Below, in pieces: positions 23,891 to 35,292 of a stretch of 64,000 nt of DNA (its first letter is position 1; each line of letters begins with the position of its first letter). Source of the DNA: Zeus faber (taxonomy: Eukaryota > Chordata > Actinopteri > Zeiformes > Zeidae); contig CAUIJY010000075.1 of assembly GCA_960531495.1 (NCBI GenBank), positions 2,170,001 to 2,234,000 of the forward strand. The letters are read 5' to 3'. The position numbers were made by a program, and so were the translations under genes. The notes under the pieces are model-generated. The model made no database searches. It was not told the DNA's origin and saw nothing but the letters and a program-made list of their open reading frames with translations.

Positions 23891-24891
23891 CAGAGCCATT
23901 TCATGAAGTCTGCATAGATTAGATAGGAATATTTTAGGTGGAAGTGTTGTACTGTTTAAGGCTGGACGAACAACTTTGTGGTTTTGGGGATGTATTGTTG
24001 AATGATGCATGAATAATAATTGTTAAATATTGTGGAGAGGAGAAATTGGATTGTTTGATGAGAACGGTAGTAAGGTAAGTTAAGGGAACGGGTTAGGAAA
24101 CCCCCCTTCGAAGCGGCTGTGTGTTTAAATTGCGTAGTAATTCCACGTAACGTTTGGGCCCGTGTGTAGAGAATACATCCAGTATGCCTAAACTGAGCGA
24201 CGTTTTGGTGATGAACAATGTTTAACTCGTGAAGTAATTCCGAATCCCGTTTAGGCCCGGTTGTTGAAAAGACCTCCGAAATGCCTAAACTAAGTGATGT
24301 CTGGCGATGAAAAATGTTAAACTCAGCCTTCAGAAGGGTAGTCGATAGTCGGTAATTTCATTTAAGGGTGAAAGGCCCGGAATCATTTTTAAAGTAAAAA
24401 GGAAGCCAAGCATTTAGGGGTTAAAGGCCCGGTTCTTAGAGAAACCAAATATTAAAGGGTTAAAGGCCCAATTCACGTGACTTAGCGTAAAATTGTATTG
24501 CCGGCTGTGTGAGTGAGAGTGTGCGCAACGAGGTACCTTGTGTGTGTGGAAAGAGAGGTACCATGCGTGTGTGTGAATGTGAGAGAGACCGCGGGCGTGT
24601 GTGTGTTTGAGACAGTCTTTGTGTTTAAGAGAGTGTGTGTTTGATAGAGTCTGTGCATGTGTGATAGAGGTTTTGTGTGTGTATGTGTATGAACAACCTC
24701 CTCAAATTGCCCTAGATAAAAGGGCAATATATAAAACAAAAATACAAATAAAAAAAAAAAGTTGACCTGTAATAACCTAAAAGACCACTAGTGGCGTAGC
24801 TGCACCAGAAACACATTGAGATCCGAACATTTGAGGTTTCCCCCTCCCACTTCTTCCCATGTCTTTTGTTCTCCTGCCATTCAAAAACATA
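23891..24891 (+). other. Proviral leader, long and GT-rich
   Basis: About 1 kb lies between the donor and the gag start. It contains three variants of a module with AGGCCCG and AAACT(A/G)AG(C/T)GA (about 24150-24310), two GTTAAAGGCCC units (24420-24475), and an imperfect GTGTGTGAGAG-type repeat (about 24500-24690). No conserved frame. Packaging or translation-control elements would normally lie here, but none can be pinned down. Confidence 0.55.
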
Positions 24892-27330
24892 ATGGAAAAG
24901 ACCCCATCCCCCAGACCCGGCACCAGTGAGATTCGTATTGAAGCTGTAGCTGAGCTCAAGAACAGAACAGAGCCAAAGTTCCATGCTTGAGAAACTTGGA
25001 AATTCCATAAATATGAACAAAAATGGATCAAAGCAGGGTGGTGGTCGAAAGACACTACCCCGACAGCAGAAAACCGCACCAAGGTGATAGAGGAAGAAAA
25101 AAGACTGCTGGCTGAAGCAGGAGTGGATGCAAAAAACAACCCTGGATTAATGGGGGCTTGAAAGCGCAAGTTAAACAAGCAGCGTGCACAATGGGCGCTG
25201 GTTCAGCACATAATGACGGCATGGATTCGAGCGGAAATGATTGTCGAACGTCGCAATAAAATCAGAAATGCCGCAACCAAGGCAGTGGTAGAAGCCCAGA
25301 AGGAACCCTACCCCCCACAAGAAGACAAGTTACCACCCCTCCCCGAACCCATCCCCCAAGGTCACACCCCACTCCAACCACACACCACCCCATCCCTCTA
25401 CCCCTCCCTGCTGGCCGATGAAGAAACACATCGGCACCCCCCCTCTCCGTACAACCCTAAGACCGAGCACACACCTGAAGCAACAGCGCCCCCTGTGCTG
25501 AGCAACCAGAAAATAGCCACCCCACCCCCGCCAGAAATACAAGCACCCGTATTAGTAATGGAAGGCCCGATCCAAATCCATTTCCGAGTACAGCCCTCCC
25601 CAAAGCCATCTGACAGTGAGAACAAGGACAATGATCAGACATCGCCCCCTAACGATCAAACAGACACAAAGAGTTTCTCTCCTCTAATACAGAGGACGAC
25701 GAATGCACTTGCCAGTCCTAAAAACCACAAAAAGACATCAAGAAAGGAAAAAGAAATGTACCACAAGGGTTAGCCACGCAACTGTCACACTGACTGGACA
25801 ATGTGGCCCACTACCAGAGGATGCCAACACAACCCATGTTCATCTCATAGCACCTCCTGCAGACGCTACAGCCAAACAACAACCCAAAGAAAAACAAAAG
25901 ACCCGAAGCCAGCCCACACCTTCACCTACCCCTGTAGTCCCCAAATACACCTTTAAGAAAACAAAACAAAGACACCCCACCCCCCTCCGCTCCTGGGAAG
26001 AAGAACCCATGTCAGACCACGAGACTAAGACAAAAAAGTGGTCATTCAAAAACAGTGGCAGCTCCCGGGGAGAGTACACAAACGACAACAGAAGAAAAGG
26101 AACCCTTATAGCATCATCCAAAAGCCAGGCCAGAAGATCGTCAGCAATAGGGATAGTTACCCGCTCGAAAATTAGACAACGAGAGGAGGAACAAAAGCAG
26201 TCCGCCAAAAGAGAAACATTTGTTCCCTGGTACCACCGCGACATGCAGGCCCTCAAAGGCAACCTATCAGCGTTGGACAAAGGAGCTGCAGCATGGATCC
26301 GAATCTTCGAAAACCACACAGCGGCTGACACACTAGCCCTAAGAGATGTGCGAGCCATTCTCCGCGCCACAGCAGGAAACATCACCCTGACCTCCCTGGA
26401 AAGAGAAGTTAGAACCCTCACCATGGCACACGAGCACCCATTCGACCACATGCGGAATGACATATGGACAGCCATGAGAGAAACCTGGCCGACCAGACGC
26501 AACACAGTGGCCCTGGCAGGCCTGAGATTTAAAAATGGGGAAGAACCACACGCCTATCTCACATGAGCAAAGGAGCTCTGGAGTGATAGCACTGTAGAAC
26601 GTCATGACCCCTGCCTAGTGGGTCTCCCCATGTACATGCAGATGCCAAATGCCAAAATGGCCTCCCAGGAGATGTCAGGCTGTAGCTCGCAGACACAGTT
26701 TGACTGTCAGACATGACCGAGAGACAGTGGGAGAGCCATCTCATCCATCACCTGGAAAGACACATCAAAAAGCAAGAAGACGAATTCCTGGAGAAAGATT
26801 CCATACAAACCAGACTACTAAAAATGCAGGTAAAAAAACTGGAAGATGAAGTCAATACGGACAAAAAGAAGAAAGCAACTGTGCAAGCAGTAGTCACCAC
26901 CCCTGAAGCACAGGCCCCGCCCCAAACCGCGCCACTACAATGGACAGGACCACAGCCCCTAACTGTAACCCCCGCCTACCCACCAGCCCAGCACCTACCC
27001 CAATGGCAGCAGGCCTGGACTCCCTATGAATATCCCCAGCGGCAGTATCCAGGGGCCCCCGCACCCTCATACCCCCAAGGCCCCCCCCAATGGCAGCAAC
27101 TGAGAGGGAGAGGACAATTCCAATCCTCTAGAGGATGGGGAGGACCCGAGAAAACTACAGGATGTTTCATCTGTGGCCAAAGTGACCACTGGGCAAGGGA
27201 ATGCCCCCAGAACCAACAACCCCAGCAATTATATAGAGGATCCTACCGCCCCCCTCAGAGAGGAAGAGGAGCTTCCTCGAGAGGAAAGGGAGGACCCCGC
27301 ATGGACACCCCGCCATGGCATGGAGCATAG
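24892..27330 (+). pseudogene. gag pseudogene of the provirus
   Basis: The ATG at 24892 begins the matrix region (Met-Glu-Lys, with no Gly at position 2 for myristoylation). In-frame TGA codons at 24988-24990 and 25159-25161 interrupt it. A proline-rich region follows (25213-25773), with LYPSL near 25396-25410 matching an LYPxL-type late motif. A +1 frameshift between about 25703 and 25770 leads into the capsid region (to 26566), which ends in an in-frame TGA. The original frame resumes by 26713 with a charged coiled-coil-like segment and the nucleocapsid. Its one zinc knuckle is C-x2-C-x4-H-x4-C at 27163-27204, flanked by Arg/Gly-rich sequence. The ORF ends at TAG 27328-27330. The element cannot make an intact Gag. 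Confidence 0.88.
27328..27330 (+). promoter_or_regulatory. Amber codon between gag and pol in the same frame
   Basis: The nucleocapsid frame ends in TAG, and the protease region continues in exactly the same frame (27346 is a multiple of three from 24892). Gammaretroviruses and epsilonretroviruses join gag and pol by readthrough of such a stop, helped in murine leukaemia virus by a downstream pseudoknot. I could not establish a pseudoknot by eye. Confidence 0.65.
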
Positions 27331-30300
27331 AGGCGCCCAGGGGACATGGAAGTGGTGGTACAGACAAAAATAAATGCCGAACCAGTAGTGCCATGTACAA
27401 TCCAAGGAATCACTGTCACTCCAAGGAATTACTGTCACTGTCACTGTCACGTGTCTTGCTTGAAGAACCTGGCCGGCAACATACTACGTACTACATACAA
27501 CTATCCACTCGGAAATTACGGACTGTTGGATTCTCTGGGACGACACAAGTCCTTCACCGCACCCCTCCCTACCAAGATAGGTCCTCACAAAGTCAGACAC
27601 CAATACCTCTACTCACCAAGCTGCCCCACCAACCTAATGGGAAGGGACCTTCTCCGAAGAACAGGGGCATCTGTGATATGTAACCTCCACGGTCTGGAAG
27701 TTAGTTTCTCTGAGCCAAAAGAAGAGCTAATACCCCTCGAACGTATACTCGTCTTAGGTGGAACTCCTGATACCACCCCCGACCCCACACTCACCGGCTG
27801 GTGGCATTTTGTAAACCTACCAACTCTGGAAAAAGTCCATGCTGGACCTGTACACTGCACTCTCTGTTTCACACGCCACCGTGATGACATCTATGACGAA
27901 GGCTGGGAAGCGAAAAAGGAGGGACGACAAGAACGACTCCAGACAACAGACTTCTATCTGGGCCACGAAGGAGTTGCAGCAGCGGTCCGCCTGACACCAG
28001 ACCAACAATCCTGGTATCTACTTCACGACACCGCAGTTCCACATGTGACCCTAGCCGTAGAAGCCAACCATGCAGCCAAACAATTGGGCCCCATGGTCAA
28101 AAGAGCCCTCGCCAACCCACCTGGGTCCCCACAACGAACCCCCTGTTGCAACACACGCCAGACAAATCGGTTTGGAGAATAGGACACAACAGCTACGAAC
28201 AAGGCATATATGAAAGTAATGTCCTGGAAAGAACTTATCAAGGAAGCATCGAAGAACACCCCCTGGCAGCAGAAATGTTCGCCCAACTACCGCCAACCCT
28301 CTGGACCACCGGCCCCTATCACGTTGGCTGCACACCACACCACAATATACACATCAAAGTGAAAGCCCACGCTGTGCCCATTTGGCAAGGTCAGTACAAG
28401 GTCAAGCCCGAGGCAGCTGCTCGAATAGCCTCCACCATTGAAGGCCTCTTACAAGCAGGAGTTCTACGACCAGCGGATTCACCGTGGAACGCACAAATTC
28501 TACCAGTACCCAAGGCTGGAGGACACTCATGGCGCCTGGTCCACGATCTGCGACGTATCAACCAGGTGGTCCAACCCATTACTGAAAAAGTGCCCAACCC
28601 CCATGTCGCCCTGCATGCAGGCTCCCCGAGTCATCAATTTTTCACCGTCATCGACCTGGCCAACGCATTTTTTGGCCTCCCCTTGGCCAAAGAAAGTCAA
28701 GATATGTTTGCATTCACATTTAAAAAATGCTCTTAGACCTACACAAGAATGCTACGAGGATTCACATGCACGCCAACCATATTCAACGCCTGCCTGAAGG
28801 CAGATCTCAAGGAACTCCTACTCATCCAGTATGTCGACGACATCCTCATGGACATCACCACAGTAGAAAATTGCCTCACGGCCACCAAATCCCTGCTACG
28901 GCGCATCGCAAAATGTGGCTACAAAATCAGGAAGGAAAAAGCACAGGTCTGCCGCACAGAAGTGGTATTCCTGGGAAAAAGGATCACGGGAGATAAGAGA
29001 TACATCAACCCGGAAAGACAACAGGCAATGCTCCAGTACCCTAAACCCACCACCGTGCAGCAAATGCTAGCATTCCTGGGACTCACTGGCTATAGCAGAC
29101 ACCACATAGCTGATTATGTGGACCACACTGTTCCCCCACGCGAACCCATTGCGGAAGCTGGCCATCGGAACGTCAAGGCACCACTCAACTGGACCACAAG
29201 TGCGGAGGAAGCGTTCATAAGATTGAAACAACTCATGGGGAAGGCCGAACACCTATGCACCCCAGACATCTCTTCCTCGTTCCATTTGGACGTTACTGAA
29301 AAGCACGGAATTGTCAAGCTGTGCTCTGGCAGCCTCGACACGGTGAGCGCGCGATCCTGGCTCACCACAGTTGCAAACTCGACACAGTGGAACATGGACT
29401 CTCCGGATGTGGACGACACACGGCTGCCATCGCACACGCCCTACGAGAACCGACCACATTACTTTCTACCACCCCACCATCGTGCATACCACTCATGGAG
29501 TCAAATCCTACCTCGATCAAACGGATTTCACCTTTACCACACCAAAACACAAGATGCGCTTGCATGTCACCCTGGAAAGAGACAATGTCTTGTACACAGC
29601 CGATGGAATCAACTTGGCCGGCGGACTACAGTATGCAGATGGCACCCATGACTGCGTACAGCTCATGAAACTGGAAGCAAAGGGCCGCACAGACTTGGAT
29701 GGAACATCTGACCCCGATGCAGAAATTGTCCTGTTTATAGATGGTTGTTGTTTCAAAGAAGAAGAGGGAAATAGAGCATCATACGCAGCCATTCAACAAA
29801 TTAATGGACACCACGTCACCCTAAGAAGTGGGATGATAGAACAACCAGCATCAGCACAAAAAGCAGAACTCGACGCCTCGGTGAAAGCATTAAAAATCTC
29901 AAAAAACAAAAATGCAAACATATTCACCGACTCAGCATACGCACACGCTGCAGCTCACGTGGATGTAGCCATATGGATGAAAAGAGGACTCCAAACGTCA
30001 GCAGGAGCCCCGGTAAAACACAAAGACCTCATACTCGCCCTCCTGGAAGCTATACATCTCCCCCGAAAAATCCAGATCATCAAATGCAAAGGACACTCCA
30101 AAGGAAATTCAAACGTAGCCGACACAGCAGCAAAAGAAGCAGGAGGGAACCTAAAAGAAAGCGCAGCAATGATGATTGTATTTACTGAAGACAACGCCCT
30201 CAATTTGTCAGAGGAACATCTGAAAGAAGTGCAGAAAGAAGCGAAATGGAACGAACACTCGCAGTGGCAGAAGAAAGGAGCCACATGCACCAGCGGCCTA

Positions 30301-31440
30301 TGGAGAAGCCACGATGGGCGCCCAGTAGCACCAGCCGCACTCCTGGTCTACCTCATCAAGGATGCACATGGACAGACTCATGAAGGACCCAAAAGAACCA
30401 CCAACAGGCTCAAACAGGACTGGTGGCATCCCTACCTGGAGGAAATGGTGGCCAACCATATTGCAGAATGCGTCGTCTGTCACGAGCTAAATAAGAAGAC
30501 AGTCTACCAAAGACCTTTGGGAACATTCTCAGTGCCCCCCTACCCCTTCAGAGAAATATGCATAGATTACACCGGCATGGGCAGGGACAACAGAGTACAA
30601 GGGTACAGATACCTACTCGTGATGGTAGATCGATTCTCCAAATGGGTAGAAGCAGTCCCTTGCAAAAGAGAGGATGCAGTATCTGTGATTAAATGGTTAT
30701 GGAAAAAACGCATTCCTCGGTGGGGTTACCCCACAGTTATCTGCTCGGACAATGGATCTCATTTTACCAGCGATAAAAAACTCAGCCAGGTAGAACAGGC
30801 ATTAGGTATCTCCCATAGATCTGGTTCAGTCTATCACCCCCAGTCAAAAGGCCTAGTTGAAAGTGCAAACCAGACGTTGAAAGAAAAAATGGCCAAGGTG
30901 CTGATAGAGACAAAACAGCAACTCAGTATGTCTCTACAGAACATCACAAAAACGACTAAACTAACGTGGGTAGATGCCCTACCCCTAGCATTAATGTCCA
31001 TGCGAGACCTCTCCCCATAGTCAAACACATCTTAGCCCACACGAGATATTAACAGGCCGCCCCATGCCAGGTCCTCACAACCTACCAGCTAAATCACCCG
31101 CTTTTGATGATTTCCAGGAAGGTTTACCTGAATATGTCAAAGCACTAACCGCAGTATCTCGAGTTTTGTATTCACAGGTCAAGAACACTGCCCCAGACTG
31201 CCCCACACCCTGGTGGTCAGCCCCGGAGACTGGGTCCACATCAAGGTCCACAAACAGAAGTGGCCTGAGCCAAGGTGGACTGGACCTTGGGAGGTAGTGT
31301 TGGCCACCTCACATGCAGTAAAGCTCAAAAATAAAACTGGTGCTCCCTGTCACCACCTCTCCCACTGCGCCCCTGTCACCCCACCCGCAAGAACTCTCAC
31401 AGAAACAAGGATCCAGCTGAAAGACGTAAGCATTCTGTAA
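27331..31440 (+). pseudogene. pro-pol pseudogene of the provirus
   Basis: Protease region (27346 to about 27740) keeps the C-terminal GRDLL motif but lacks a D-T/S-G active site. Reverse transcriptase (about 28260-29300) shows the palm, including YVDD at 28830-28841. It is reached by a frameshift near 28150 and cut by TAG 28734-28736. Further frame changes lie near 29310 and 29380. RNase H (29730-30170) keeps its acidic residues in LFIDGC, AELDA, FTDSAY and VADTAA. Integrase (from about 30290) keeps the H-x3-H and CVVC zinc motif and the D, D, E triad at 30565, 30748 and 30859 (third acid about 36 residues after the second). It stops at 31018-31020. The C-terminal region continues in shifted frames to the PGDWV...GPWEVV domain and ends at TAA 31438-31440. 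It cannot be expressed as one polyprotein. Confidence 0.9.
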
Positions 31441-31449
31441 TTAACCATG

Positions 31450-31484
31450 TAAAAAAAAAATAATATTTTTTTTGTTTACCCTAG
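31450..31484 (+). promoter_or_regulatory. Candidate env splice acceptor
   Basis: A T-rich tract (TTTTTTTTGTTTACCCTAG) ends in AG at 31483-31484, right after the integrase stop and just before the env-like frame. With the donor near 23886 this fits the usual retroviral env mRNA arrangement. Confidence 0.5.
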
Positions 31485-32165
31485 GAGAAGTCCTGGACCC
31501 TACACAGTATACATATTCTTACCAAGTGGGACCCCAATTATCGTATGACCAGTATATGACAAAGGTCAAAGAGTGGGGCCGAATGAAAGAAACAGTTCTT
31601 GTCATTTATGCCTATGAAGGACAAATCCTGGCATTCAATGTTGATTTCTGTTCCATAATAAAGTGTGATTCCACCGGGTAGGAGCAGTACCAGTGGAATG
31701 AGAAATATGCGTGGTCCACCAACCCTAGACTAACAAGTGACTGGTGGCTGGACGAGGTTTAAGGTACCCATATTGATTGTGGGGCATGGAGTAATGTGCT
31801 TATAAACACAGGAACCAGTAGGAGGAATTGCTACTCCACTCACGGAGCGTAGAACTAAAAGAAAATGCAGGAATGGATGATCACATCACTGGTTGGTTGG
31901 ACTCTATGTTTTCCAAATGAAAAGGCCTCATTTTATCATGCATAATCAACGTTGCTATCATTGCTGCTCTGTTAATTGTATGTGGATGTTGTTGTATACC
32001 ATGCATTTGTACTCTAGTGAAAAATGCATCATGACTGCGTTGGGAAAACCAGAAATACAAGCGTACATGGCATTGAGACAGAAGGAATGTGGCGACACCT
32101 ATGTTGCTATAGGTATGGGCCTCCTTTCCCCAGCACCAGGACCCCGACATCCTCATCCACGATAA
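31485..32165 (+). pseudogene. env remnant, internally deleted
   Basis: After the acceptor, an open frame to the TAG at 31679-31681 encodes a Tyr-rich segment and continues past that stop to about 31760. A short basic stretch near 31845 precedes the C-terminal part: a hydrophobic membrane-anchor run followed by a cysteine cluster (near 31985-32005, broken into different frames), then a tail ending at TAA 32163-32165. The hydrophobic anchor with juxtamembrane cysteines is typical of retroviral transmembrane subunits. Total length is about 0.7 kb against roughly 1.5-2 kb for an intact env. Most of the surface subunit and the fusion region are therefore missing. The assignment is positional and motif-based. 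Confidence 0.65.
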
Positions 32166-32176
32166 CTGCATCTAGT

Positions 32177-32890
32177 TGATCATTTTGACACGCCCATGTA
32201 TAGGACCCATAGAATATTAAATGCCACACTGGGACTGAAGAGTGTGCAAAGTTTTGCAATAATTTTGTAGTTTCTCAAGGCCCCAAAAGTCACGTAAACT
32301 GTTTTTTTTAACATAAAATTCAACGCGTTGCCACACCCGCATCGTGACGAAAAAAAAATGTTTTAATAACTTTTAATCCCCAATGAGTCTCAATCCAAAA
32401 AATCCCCCAGGAGAAGTTCACGAAAGTACAAAGCATAAAAAGTGGATAAAATATTACAAAAACACAGCTTTTTTTGGAACACGAAATCCAACGCTTTGCC
32501 ACGGCCACATCGTGTGACAATTATTATTTTTTTTAATATCTTTTAATCGTGAAGGTGTCTTGTAGACACTCGCCAAGTTTGAAGCCAGATAAATGGCCTC
32601 GGAGGAGTTTACGAAAGTACAAAGTGAGAAAATGAACGGAAAGTGACTAAAATTACACATTTAATCCAAGAAGTTACAAAAGTGTCCCGAATTTTGTTAA
32701 TTTCATGGTAAAAAGTGAATAGGTTTGATGTTTTGAAATTTTCAACAGGGTGTGTCGGGCCATTTTGCCACGCCCATGCAGGCAACTCATACAATATCAA
32801 TTGCCACACTGGGACTAACAAGTGCGCAAAGTTTCGTGAATTAGTATCTTTGGAACATGAAATTTTACGTGTTGCCACGCCACCCTAGAA
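32177..32890 (+). repeat. Dispersed repeat, copy right of the provirus
   Basis: It starts where env ends, with GATCATTTTGACACGCCCATG, and shows the same landmarks as 22555-23215 (AGGCCCCAAAAGTCA, GTGAATAGGTTTGATG, GCCACACTGGGACT, GGTGTCTTGTAGACACTCG). Sub-units are repeated within it, for example two ACTGGGACT modules near 32230 and 32805. Confidence 0.8.
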
Positions 32891-32984
32891 AATAAAATAA
32901 TAATTTTCTGACCTATTCACCTTTTTCCACGTAAACTCCCAAAATTCGGTACACATTTGTAACCTCTCTAGACTTGGAAAAAAT

Positions 32985-33325
32985 ATATATTTCCGCCATG
33001 ACGGAAACCCAACAGGAAGTCGGCCATTTTGAATTTTCCTGACTTTTTAGTCATATTTATGCTTTGTACTTTCGCGAAACTCCTCCTTGGCGATTTATCG
33101 GATCGACTTCAAACTTGACGAGTGTCTACAAGACACCTTCACAGCTAAAACTTATTAAAATACATATATATTTTGGCACACGGTGTGGGCGTGGCAACAC
33201 GTACAATTTCATGTTCCAAAAGATACTTGGAAATTCACAAATCTTTGCACACTCGTCAGTCCCAGTGTGTCATTTGATATTCTAGTGGTGCCATGCATGG
33301 GCGTGTCAAAATGGCCGCCTATTAT
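32985..33325 (-). repeat. Dispersed repeat, inverted copy
   Basis: The reverse complement of the 22835-23205 copy: CCAACAGGAAGTCGGCC, then CTTTGTACTTTCGCG, CGAGTGTCTACAAGACACC, GTGTGGGCGTGGCAAC and CAGTCCCAGTGTG. It faces the 32177-32890 copy, so the two could form a large hairpin. Confidence 0.85.
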
Positions 33326-33479
33326 CTCCTACATATTAGACATTGTGATAATATTATTCTGTTGTTACACGAGTGTGCATACATTCATTTTTGTACTGAG
33401 CCTGTAGTCTGCTATTCAACTATTTAACGCCCATTTAACAATCTTGGACCTATACCAAACAATGTTGTCAAAATGTGTC

Positions 33480-34190
33480 TCTCACCCAAGTGTTTAAGTC
33501 TATGTGCCCAGGTCAAAGCAGCCCTACCCGTCCCACTTGAAGGACCTCTACACGGCCGCTGACCAGGTGAATGGGTGGTGATCGCGACTTACAGAGGAAA
33601 AGCTGGAACTCTGCCAGATTCCTAGGACCTTTCCAGCAGGGTTAGGGACCCGCACCACTGCAGCAGCAGTTAAGGTGGTAGAACGACCAATATGGATACA
33701 CGTATCTCATCGCAAGAAAGTTCCTACTCCCCTCTAGGTACTCGTTGAGGAGACAACGTGAGTGTACGCTGAACGCTGCTCACCCTGCAACTGCGATGGA
33801 ACCACTTCAACCATACCTACATAGGCTACTTGGGTTACTGCCATTCCCCTTACCACAGCCGAAGAAATGTGTGTTTTGGAAGCAGTTATCGAAGGGGCTT
33901 TCTACACCAACATTGGCGCCCCACAGACGGCTCCACCGCTGGACTTCTGCTCCACATTTGATTACACCTGGCCACTTCCCACCTTGTTATATGGTCATCA
34001 TTTTCCTTGGCCCCTCCATCAAAAGGACACAGATAAAACAATATCTCTGTATAAATGTATTGTACTCAATTTATACATCATTTTCTGATCCCTTTGCCTC
34101 AATTATATTATACTTAAGCATTATTGCATTTTCCTTTTGTATCATTCCACTGGGAACAACAGAAGGGAGTGTGAGAGAAAAATGATGATC
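33480..34190 (+). pseudogene. Second retroviral remnant: integrase end and putative env tail
   Basis: From about 33510 one frame encodes VKAALPVPLEGPL and then, after a stop, PGEWVVI. A second frame at about 33662-33737 encodes VERPIWIHVSH and ends in TAG. PGEWV and a W-H-SH segment are hallmarks of the C-terminus of gammaretroviral integrases. A decayed frame continues to 34185, including a hydrophobic stretch near 34090-34150 that may be an env membrane anchor. The integrase C-terminus differs clearly from that at 31213-31440, so this is another family and not a duplicate of the provirus. LTRs were not identified. Confidence 0.6.
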
Positions 34191-35080
34191 AAGGTTAATG
34201 AATGATATAATTCTACCACCAAGTGATGTCTGAATGCTGAGGCATATGTTTGTTTGGTGACGCCCGACTCTTTCACAGGAGATCTTACATTCCTGTATAT
34301 CACTGTCACGAAAGTTTTAGTCGTTATCTCAGTTTTTCTAGATCGTAAAAGGACCATTTGTGTAAACACTCAACGTATGCTTTCCCGGCACTGAAAGTGT
34401 TCTACGTTTTTCTTTGTTAAAAAATGTTCTCAGCTATCACCTGTTCCGCTGATAGAAGTGACATCAATTGTTCCCATGACAGAACTGCTAGCGTCAAGCT
34501 CTGCTGCAACATCAGAAAACACTGTAGCACTCTCCATATCAGGATAATAAGGAGCAGCATCACTCTGACCTTTGACAAATGTTTGAGAGCGCTGCTATTC
34601 CTTCACAAGAACTGGCACATCACTGGCAGGTGTGGCTTTGAAGACACCTCCACAACGGTTGGTGCTGCCTTCCCCTAAAAAAAAGCAAGAGAATGGAATG
34701 CATGGACAAAATAAAACTAAAATGAAGTACTACTATCAAAAATGTCATTGAAAAAAGAAGAAAAACAACGAACAAAGCAAACCTGCTCCGTTCCCAGTGT
34801 CCTCTTGGAGGCAGTAGCTTTCTGCCAATGTCCCACCGTGGCTTTCCCATGTAAGCAAAGCAAAATTTTCTTGATATAAAATTGATATACAATTGTTGAT
34901 ATAAAAACAATATAAAATTCTCCACACTGGACAGCGCTAGAAAGATGCGATGGAACAAGTTGATAACGGGATGGATCATTCCGGCGACGCTACTGGTGTT
35001 GTGTCCACCTGTGAAATCATAGAGCAAAATGTCGATTTAAGACAATGTCTTGACAAAAGGCCAACTAAAAGCACTAACTA

Positions 35081-35106
35081 CTAAACTAAACTAAACTAAA
35101 CTAAAC
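35081..35106. repeat. (CTAAA)n simple repeat
   Basis: Five uninterrupted CTAAA units, with related sequence on each side. Confidence 0.85.
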
Positions 35107-35258
35107 TACTAACTAAAAAGAGAATAAAAAAACCAACAAACTGCAGAAAATCTCCTGGATACAAAACAATAGAGGACGGTTGAGGGGAGCCGACAGCAGA
35201 ATCAACTGTAGCCCGGAGCGCTCACTGGTAAGTTGTTCAGTTAATTAAAGTGTGTTAG

Positions 35259-35261
<3 letters not shown>

Positions 35262-35290
<29 letters not shown>
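35262..35290. repeat. (GT)n microsatellite
   Basis: Uninterrupted GT run of about 14 units. Confidence 0.9.

Positions 35291-35292
<2 letters not shown>

Larger units (their letters stand above)
23400..32168 (+). mobile_element. Endogenous retrovirus, class I (gammaretrovirus-like), decayed
   Basis: In order it shows: an LTR-like region, a tRNA-Trp primer binding site (23796-23813), a candidate splice donor (about 23886), a long leader, gag (24892-27330), an amber codon, protease, reverse transcriptase, RNase H and integrase (27331-31440), a candidate splice acceptor (31484) and env remnants to 32165. The single CCHC knuckle, the in-frame gag/pol amber codon and the integrase C-terminal GPW motif place it with gamma/epsilon-like class I elements. 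gag and pol each contain several stops and frameshifts, env is largely deleted and no 3' LTR is visible. Dispersed repeat lies on both sides. The left boundary is approximate. Confidence 0.9.

Noticed and set aside
24482..24739. 85-codon minus-strand His/Thr-rich frame
   Set aside because: Translation of the GT-rich proviral leader.
25840..26505. 221-codon minus-strand frame
   Set aside because: Lies opposite the gag capsid region, whose plus-strand translation has recognisable family features.
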